A stretch of 20,274 nucleotides of DNA. Source: 1162T-S-0a-05 sp050299435. Lineage in GTDB: Bacteria; Pseudomonadota; Gammaproteobacteria; Pseudomonadales; Cellvibrionaceae. The DNA lies in the NCBI GenBank assembly GCA_050299435.1, contig JBNKVX010000060.1, positions 1 to 20,274 of the forward strand, written 5' to 3'. The position numbers and the translations under genes were made by a program. Below the pieces are notes generated by a model. It made no database searches. It was not told the origin of the DNA and saw nothing but the letters and a program-made list of their open reading frames with translations. Shown here one piece after another: positions 15,423-20,274 of this stretch (position 1 is the first letter of the stretch; the number at the start of each line of letters is the position of its first letter).

Positions 15423-16031
15423 ATGACCACTGATATTAGCCGCATCCAGCAGTTTTTATTATGCGAAACACCGCAAGAGTGGGTGGACGCCGCATTAAAG
15501 CATCCAGAGCTCTTGCTAATTGACCATGCAAATTGCGAAAAAAAAGCGGCAAGTACAGCGATGAACCTTATTTATCGCCATGTGGAAAATTTTGACTTAC
15601 TCAATAAGATGTCTCGTTTAGCGCGCGAAGAATTAAGACATTTTGAACAGGTTATAGCGATTATGAAAAAGCGCGGGATTGAATACACGCAAATCGTTGC
15701 GTCTCGCTATGCGTCAGAGTTGCGAAAAGCTGTACGCACACATGAGCCCGCAAAATTAGTCGACACGTTAATATTAGGGGCGATTATAGAAGCGCGCTCT
15801 TGTGAGCGTTTTGCGAAATTGGCGCCAAACCTGGATGAAGAGTTAAAAGTTTTTTATTTGTCCTTGCTTAAGTCTGAAGCGCGCCATTTCGAGGATTATC
15901 TTAATTTGGCAAGAAAAGCGACAAGTGAAGACATTGCGGAAAGGATTACATTTTTCCTGGAGAGAGAAAAACTACTGATTCAAAGTGAGGATTCTGAGTT
16001 TCGCTTTCACTCAGGAATACTCGCCAGTTAA
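15423..16031 (+). CDS. miaE: tRNA-(ms2io6A)-hydroxylase
   Basis: Hydroxylates the isopentenyl group of ms2i6A37 in tRNAs reading UNN codons, using a diiron centre and O2. The 202-residue ferritin-like helical bundle has the expected ligands: Glu39 (CEKKAAS), Glu70 and His73 (REELRHFE), Glu123 (EARSCERF), Glu152 and His155 (KSEARHFE). Length agrees with MiaE family members. It is 13 bp after the DUF1289 gene on the same strand. Its last 21 bases overlap the 3' end of the convergent aspartoacylase-like gene. Assignment is firm; the miaA and miaB genes it depends on are not in the window. Confidence 0.94.
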   Translation: MTTDISRIQQFLLCETPQEWVDAALKHPELLLIDHANCEKKAASTAMNLIYRHVENFDLLNKMSRLAREELRHFEQVIAIMKKRGIEYTQIVASRYASELRKAVRTHEPAKLVDTLILGAIIEARSCERFAKLAPNLDEELKVFYLSLLKSEARHFEDYLNLARKATSEDIAERITFFLEREKLLIQSEDSEFRFHSGILAS

Positions 16032-17066
16032 ATTTTGACTGGGCCAATACTCCATAAAGTAGCACAAACAATCTTTAGTGATCACATCCGTGTCAAGTGT
16101 CAGCATTGAAGGAATAACGCGGCGCTTAATCGTAATTAAGTTTTCTTCAACTCCTATGTATTTATCTGTCACATCTTGGCCATCTTCCGATTGAACCATG
16201 AGTGGTTGGTCGATACCCTTGTTGACCAGTCCAATTATTTTTCCGGGTCCAATTTCAGAAAAATTTAAGCTGTCTAGATTTGGATCTAGATAAATCTCAC
16301 TGTTATTTTCTGATGGATAGTTGTCAAAACAGAAGCGGTAGCGCGGGTTAATTTTTACTACGGCGACAGTGTGATAAATGAGGAGATCGTTTTGTGGCAA
16401 GGTTTTGTTTGGGAATTCAGATAAGTGTAGGCAGGATTTAAGGAATTCGTAGGCGTGGTGTGTTCCTGCTTGATCTCCGGAAATTCCACATTCAACAGTT
16501 ACAGCGGGGCAGAATTTAGCAAAAGCCATGCTTTGCACGCCTTCCGGCTTGATAAAATACACCACGTTTTTTGAAAACAAATTGGCAAGGTATAAAAAAT
16601 CCCTGTCCAATTTGTTCACACAGGCATAATGCGGGTTGCGTCCGGTATTGTTGTGAATGTCTACACTGAAATAAACCTGCTTGCTTTTCATCTCGTCAAT
16701 AACCGCTTGCATGAGCGGATGAGGAGATTGAGTCGATGTACCCCAAACCCGATTAAAATCAAACGCATCGTGTAAACGGCGAAGATTTTCTTTTGCCGCG
16801 TGCACATTACCGACAAATATTGACAAAGAACGTGGTAATTCGAGATGTTCATATTCGCTGAGCAAGAGCCGCAGCGCTTCCCAGGAAGTATGCTCATTGC
16901 CGTGCAATAGAACGCTGATAAATAAGGGTGGATTTTGTTTGCCTTTAAGATGGATGAGGGTAGGGCCCTCTAGGCAAGTGTGTAATTCTTCAGCCTTTAA
17001 TTTTAGAATTCCGGTTGGAAGTTTGTTGAGAATTGAGAGGGTTTCAGTCATTACTACACTGTCCAT
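16011..17066 (-). CDS. Succinylglutamate desuccinylase / aspartoacylase-family hydrolase
   Basis: A 351-residue zinc hydrolase of the AstE/AspA (M14-like) family, which cleaves N-acyl amino acids. The zinc ligands are His55 and Glu58 (LLHGNEH) and His138 (VDIHNNTG); the catalytic Glu is Glu192 (TVECGISGD). Asn105-Arg106 (DFNRVWG) fits the substrate-carboxylate binding motif of the family. No signal peptide is visible. It follows the GCS2-type ligase on the same strand with a 13-nt overlap, so the two are translationally coupled. An alternative ATG at 17051, right after the ligase stop, is plausible. It is not in an arginine succinyltransferase (ast) cluster, so true AstE is unlikely. It probably hydrolyses an amide linked to the neighbour ligase's product. 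Confidence 0.88.
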   Translation of the reverse strand: MDSVVMTETLSILNKLPTGILKLKAEELHTCLEGPTLIHLKGKQNPPLFISVLLHGNEHTSWEALRLLLSEYEHLELPRSLSIFVGNVHAAKENLRRLHDAFDFNRVWGTSTQSPHPLMQAVIDEMKSKQVYFSVDIHNNTGRNPHYACVNKLDRDFLYLANLFSKNVVYFIKPEGVQSMAFAKFCPAVTVECGISGDQAGTHHAYEFLKSCLHLSEFPNKTLPQNDLLIYHTVAVVKINPRYRFCFDNYPSENNSEIYLDPNLDSLNFSEIGPGKIIGLVNKGIDQPLMVQSEDGQDVTDKYIGVEENLITIKRRVIPSMLTLDTDVITKDCLCYFMEYWPSQNLTGEYS

Positions 17067-18469
17067 TCATGTACCGGTATTTGTGCATGCTGATTTTTCA
17101 AATAGGCTTGCGATAAACCATCCATATCACGACCATTTTTTTCTACCCATTTGCGCTGCCATAAAGCACCGTTTTGATTCTTTTCACAACGCTTTTGAAT
17201 AATATTCAGGAAGTAATTTATATCCTCAATGTCTAAGCCAAGATGTCTAAGTCCCTGATGTGCGAAAGGTAAAAGTAATTCTAGCACAAGGTCTTTGCAC
17301 AGCCTGGTTTGTCCATCCTGCCACATCAATTTCGCATTAAGACTGTGTTTGGCAGCTGAATAAAAGTTTTGTTTGGCATATTCAAAATCCAATACATTTT
17401 TATATAACTCAGGCTCATGGACAAAGGCTTCCACAAAACCCCAGTAAAACGCGGCATTAGCTATGATGTCCACAATGGTCGGCCCTGAAGGGACAACACG
17501 GTTTTCAATCCGCAAATGCAGACTGTCGTCGCTGTTAAAGCCTATTAAGGGTCTGTTCCATCGCCAAATGGTGCCATTATGTAGACGTACATGCTGGAAC
17601 CTGGAGTTGTCTTCAAAACGATTTTCAGGAATCAACACCGGGTAATCGTATACATTGTCCTCAAAAAGCTCTAAAAGAGATTTTTTAGCATAAGCACTCC
17701 CAAAGGTTACGCGCTTCGCACCTTTTTCACCTGTATCCACAGATTGTTCAAAAATTGGAATGCGGGATTCATCCCACAGATCAACACCAAAAGCGAAAGG
17801 AGAATTGGCGCTGATCCCAAGCAGCGCAGCTGAAATAATTTGCGAGGCTGTGTGCGCTAATACTGCATTGTCCTGATTCACCATTAAATGAATTTGAAAA
17901 CTTGTAGTCGCGGCTTCAATCATTACATCTGAATGCGTAATATCAAGAGTTTCGTTTCCTTTGACCTTAATTTCGAGAGGTTGATTTGAACGTAAACGTA
18001 AAATTTGTTCATTAAGCGCTTGATAACGTTTGCTTTTCGACATGTTACCGAGATTGAGTTGAAACTCACGAATGCTTGGGTGAATTCCAATTGCCATTGC
18101 AGAGCCACCCAGGGTCAGGGCTGCTTCGCAACACTGAGACCAATTGTTAAGGAGGCGCCGTTGAAATAGTGCAAGTGCTTTCCCCTTTAAATGTTCCGGC
18201 TCAACGTTGATTTCAAAATTGAATTGGGAAAGCTCTGGAACCACTTCAACATTATTCAATAGCTTCAAAAGTTTTTGGTTGTAGGGAACCGGCTTGGCTT
18301 CGTCATCAACGATCCAAGCTTCTAGTTCGAAACCGCCAACAGGGTGCTTACACTGAAAAATCTTTTGGTCAAACGCCAAGGATAATGCGTGAGTTTCGTT
18401 TAATAATGCCTTGCGAAACGACCGAAAATCCGCTTCGCTAAATTGCGTATGCTTAATTTCTGAGCCCAT
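17054..18469 (-). CDS. GCS2-family carboxylate-amine ligase (glutamate--cysteine ligase-like)
   Basis: A 471-residue member of the glutamate-cysteine ligase family 2, which makes gamma-glutamyl-type amides with ATP. The N-terminal metal/glutamate site is GGFELEAWIVD (Glu48, Glu50), followed by ELSQFNFEINVEP, a conserved Gln-Ile-His (FQIHL), SANSPFAFG, and HLRIENRVVPSGPT, the Arg-Glu-Asn-Arg region used in ATP/metal binding in related enzymes. True E. coli GshA belongs to a different branch and no gshB is nearby, so glutathione synthesis should not be assumed. It is followed with a 13-nt overlap by an aspartoacylase-like hydrolase. A GGA-containing stretch is 13 nt before the ATG, so initiation may be weak. 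lpxH lies 28 bp upstream on the same strand. Confidence 0.87.
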   Translation of the reverse strand: MGSEIKHTQFSEADFRSFRKALLNETHALSLAFDQKIFQCKHPVGGFELEAWIVDDEAKPVPYNQKLLKLLNNVEVVPELSQFNFEINVEPEHLKGKALALFQRRLLNNWSQCCEAALTLGGSAMAIGIHPSIREFQLNLGNMSKSKRYQALNEQILRLRSNQPLEIKVKGNETLDITHSDVMIEAATTSFQIHLMVNQDNAVLAHTASQIISAALLGISANSPFAFGVDLWDESRIPIFEQSVDTGEKGAKRVTFGSAYAKKSLLELFEDNVYDYPVLIPENRFEDNSRFQHVRLHNGTIWRWNRPLIGFNSDDSLHLRIENRVVPSGPTIVDIIANAAFYWGFVEAFVHEPELYKNVLDFEYAKQNFYSAAKHSLNAKLMWQDGQTRLCKDLVLELLLPFAHQGLRHLGLDIEDINYFLNIIQKRCEKNQNGALWQRKWVEKNGRDMDGLSQAYLKNQHAQIPVHEWTV

Positions 18470-18497
18470 TTACTGCCAATTCGTCCTGTTAAAGTTG

Positions 18498-19217
18498 CTA
18501 CTTGTCGATTTGAAATGAGCACAGTTCAATATTATTGTCCTCTGCACGAATGTACCAGGCCTTCTCATCCCATTCTCCCAAAACAATGCGTTCACGATTT
18601 TCGCCTTGTGGGTGACGAGCAGGTCGGTGCGTATGACCGTGAATTAATATATCCACTTTGTGCTTAGTAAAAACATTTTCCACTTCCGCAGGCGTTACAT
18701 CCATTATGTCTTCAGCTTTATTGCTGTTCATGGCCGCACTTTTTTTGCGCATTTCGGCAGCCATAATACGTCTTTGTGCAAGGGGCATGGCTAACACAGT
18801 CGCTTGCCAGGCTTGTGAGCGAACTTGTTCACGAAAAGCAAGGTAATCCAGATCTCGAGTACATAAACTATCGCCATGCATTAACAAAACTTTCTTGCCT
18901 GCTAATTCAACGGTTGTTGGATCTGCTAATAAAGATAGGCCACACTCGCTAGCGAAGCGAGTTTGAATTAAAAAATCGCGGTTCCCGTGCATAAAAAATA
19001 TTTCTACGCCGCTGTCCGCGAGCTCACGAAGTTGTGATTTGATCTTCAAATAATATTCGCCGTCCTCGTCGTCACCGATCCAGGCATCAAAAAAATCTCC
19101 CAGAATATACAAGCGGTCACTCGAAGAAATTTTTAGTTTGCAGAAATCACTAAAGGCCAGAGCGAGGTCTTCACGCTCTGGTTGCAGGTGTAAATCAGAA
19201 ATAAACCAGGTTATCAA
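18498..19217 (-). CDS. lpxH: UDP-2,3-diacylglucosamine diphosphatase (TTG start)
   Basis: Hydrolyses UDP-2,3-diacyl-GlcN to lipid X and UMP at the inner membrane in lipid A biosynthesis. The 239-residue calcineurin-like phosphoesterase has the metal ligands at the same numbers as E. coli LpxH: Asp8 and His10 (SDLHL), Asp41 (GDFFD), Asn79 (HGNRD), His114 (MHGDS) and the late HGHTH pair. The start must be TTG: the family protein begins ITWFISDLHL and no ATG is available until residue 76. The TTG shares bases with the TGA of ppiB (TTGA), so translation is coupled to ppiB. Confidence 0.95.
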   Translation of the reverse strand: MITWFISDLHLQPEREDLALAFSDFCKLKISSSDRLYILGDFFDAWIGDDEDGEYYLKIKSQLRELADSGVEIFFMHGNRDFLIQTRFASECGLSLLADPTTVELAGKKVLLMHGDSLCTRDLDYLAFREQVRSQAWQATVLAMPLAQRRIMAAEMRKKSAAMNSNKAEDIMDVTPAEVENVFTKHKVDILIHGHTHRPARHPQGENRERIVLGEWDEKAWYIRAEDNNIELCSFQIDK

Positions 19218-19708
19218 GCCGCCACCGTCACTCTTTCTATTTTTACCGGTGAAGTCGGAACATCCTGATGCATGCCGTGTCGGCCAGTGTCTACGACTTT
19301 AATTTTATCGATCACATCCATGCCCTCAGTGACCTTTCCAAAAACGCAATAACCCCAGCCTTGCGCATCTTTGCTGCTATGATTCAGGAAATCATTGTTT
19401 TTAACATTGATAAAAAACTGTGAGCTGGCACTGTGTGGATCGGAGGTGCGGGCCATTGCAACGGTACCCAAATCGTTGGTCAAGCCATTGTCGGCTTCAT
19501 TTTGAATGGGTGCTCGGCCTTCTTTGTCCTCCATGTCTTCTGTGAATCCGCCCCCTTGAATCATGAAACCATTGATCACTCGGTGAAATATCGTCTCATC
19601 GTAGAAACCGTCTTCGGCATATTGTTTAAAATTGGCTGCAGTAATTGGTGCCTTTTCAAAGTCAAGTTCAAGGGTAATATCACCGTAGTTGGTGTGGAGA
19701 GTGATCAT
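19214..19708 (-). CDS. ppiB: Cytoplasmic peptidyl-prolyl cis-trans isomerase B (cyclophilin)
   Basis: Isomerises X-Pro bonds to help protein folding. The 164-residue protein is a full cyclophilin domain with no signal peptide, as in cytosolic PpiB. Active-site residues are visible: FHRVINGFMIQGGG (Arg, Phe, Met, Gln), MARTSDPHSASSQFFI and the late VFGKVTEGMDV. AGGA lies 7 nt before the ATG. It is the first gene of a minus-strand unit with lpxH (4-nt overlap), perhaps continuing to the ligase/hydrolase pair. It diverges from glnS, an order shared with pseudomonads. Confidence 0.95.
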   Translation of the reverse strand: MITLHTNYGDITLELDFEKAPITAANFKQYAEDGFYDETIFHRVINGFMIQGGGFTEDMEDKEGRAPIQNEADNGLTNDLGTVAMARTSDPHSASSQFFINVKNNDFLNHSSKDAQGWGYCVFGKVTEGMDVIDKIKVVDTGRHGMHQDVPTSPVKIERVTVAA

Positions 19709-19728
19709 AGTCAGTCCTATTCAGTAAT

Positions 19729-19757
19729 AATGTATAAATATTTCTCAGCGAGCTCAA
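19729..19757 (-). promoter_or_regulatory. Sigma70-like promoter for ppiB-lpxH
   Basis: On the minus strand TTGAGC (19757-19752), a 17-bp spacer and TACATT (19734-19729) lie about 21 bp upstream of the ppiB start. Good spacing and moderate consensus match. Confidence 0.5.
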
Positions 19758-19766
19758 AGAGGCGGC

Positions 19767-19772
19767 TATAAT
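19767..19772 (+). promoter_or_regulatory. Consensus -10 element for glnS
   Basis: A perfect TATAAT sits 35 bp upstream of the glnS ATG, followed by GCGC (a GC-rich discriminator typical of translation-machinery genes under stringent control). The -35 region is poor. Confidence 0.55.
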
Positions 19773-19807
19773 ACGCGCTTTGAAATTGAATCTGAACCGC
19801 AGTACCT

Positions 19808-20274
19808 ATGAATCAGGAAGAAAAACCGCTCAATTTCCTCGAGCAAATCATTAAAGCCGACCTGGAAGCAGGTAAATATAGCAAGATTATTACGCGCTTC
19901 CCCCCCGAGCCCAATGGTTATCTCCATATCGGGCACGCCAAGTCTATTTGCCTAAATTTCGGTCTTGCCGAGACCTTTGGCGGAGAATGTAACCTTCGCT
20001 TTGACGACACCAATCCTGCCAAAGAAGATGATGAATACATTAAAGCCATTGTTGAAGATGTCTCTTGGCTGGGATTTCAGTGGGCTGGCGAAATCCGTTA
20101 TGCCTCATCTTATTTCCAGCAACTCTATGCCTGGGCCCTTGCACTCGTAAAAGCCGGCAAAGCATATGTGTGTGATCTTTCTCCTGAAGAGGCGCGAGAG
20201 TATCGGGGTACGCTCACGCAGGCTGGTAAGAATTCACCTTACAGAGAGAGAAGCGTTGATGAAAATCTTGATTT
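19808..20274 (+). CDS. glnS: Glutaminyl-tRNA synthetase, N-terminal part (3' end off window)
   Basis: Charges tRNA-Gln with glutamine. The first 155 residues are present and run off the right edge in frame. Class I signature HIGH is at residues 40-43 (PPEPNGYLHIGHAKS), followed by the GlnRS-type LRFDDTNP and EDVSWLGFQW. The PPEPNGYLHIGH form and later DDTNP distinguish GlnRS/GluRS-type enzymes, and EPNGYLHIGHAKSI is GlnRS. The ATG at 19808 aligns with the family N terminus (Q-x-x-NFL); no strong Shine-Dalgarno is seen. The KMSKS-equivalent lies outside the window. Confidence 0.96.
   Translation, partial: MNQEEKPLNFLEQIIKADLEAGKYSKIITRFPPEPNGYLHIGHAKSICLNFGLAETFGGECNLRFDDTNPAKEDDEYIKAIVEDVSWLGFQWAGEIRYASSYFQQLYAWALALVKAGKAYVCDLSPEEAREYRGTLTQAGKNSPYRERSVDENLD

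Noticed and set aside
16011..17066. Calling the zinc hydrolase astE
   Set aside because: No other ast genes nearby; family match is broad and context points to a different substrate.
17054..18469. Calling the GCS2 gene gshA (glutathione synthesis)
   Set aside because: It belongs to the GCS2 branch, has no gshB beside it and is coupled to an amide hydrolase; substrate unknown.

Overview
The window looks like chromosomal DNA from a marine or plant-biomass-associated gammaproteobacterium, most likely a member of the Cellvibrionales near the pseudomonads. This rests on the protein types and on gene order: acnB, a DUF1289 gene, lpxH, ppiB and divergent glnS lie close together, as I recall from Pseudomonas-type genomes. 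An isolated mannonate dehydratase fits a polysaccharide degrader. Base composition is moderate and even. I see no tRNA, rRNA, CRISPR array, phage block or complete insertion sequence.

Layout. (1) 1-4551, all +: the 3' part of an acyl-CoA dehydrogenase, a FadD-type acyl-CoA synthetase, an NfeD-like membrane protein and a patatin-like lipase. Gaps are 4-22 bp, so this is probably one lipid-catabolism operon. The first 105 bases do not look like the rest of the dehydrogenase and may be a rearrangement or assembly junction. (2) 4552-5790: an AT-rich leader with inverted repeats, then an orphan response regulator with an unrecognised helical C-terminal half. (3) 5791-7500: mannonate dehydratase (uxuA, -) and a 400-500 bp divergent intergenic region with several palindromes. 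(4) 7501-11948: a tight + strand trio (RimK-like ATP-grasp ligase with its own N-terminal domain; a GNAT acetyltransferase fused to a C39-type cysteine peptidase; an RMD1/DUF155 membrane-anchored protein). It meets an M42/M20-like metallopeptidase on - tail to tail. (5) 12019-16031: acnB with a clear terminator, a long-form DUF1289 protein and miaE. (6) 16011-18469, -: a GCS2-type carboxylate-amine ligase followed by an overlapping aspartoacylase/succinylglutamate desuccinylase-like hydrolase. (7) 18498-20274: lpxH and ppiB (-, coupled), and the 5' part of glnS (+).

The most interesting theme is two amide-bond-making enzymes (ATP-grasp and GCS2) lying within 11 kb. Each is tightly coupled to an amide-bond-breaking partner (C39 peptidase and aspartoacylase-like enzyme), with a third peptidase and an acetyltransferase nearby. 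I infer one or two small systems that make, modify and recycle an unknown peptide-like metabolite or protein tag. The co-encoded RMD1 protein, whose mitochondrial relative is tied to the mitoribosome, and the RimK relationship (S6 glutamylation) leave a ribosome-linked role open. Substrates cannot be read from the sequence.
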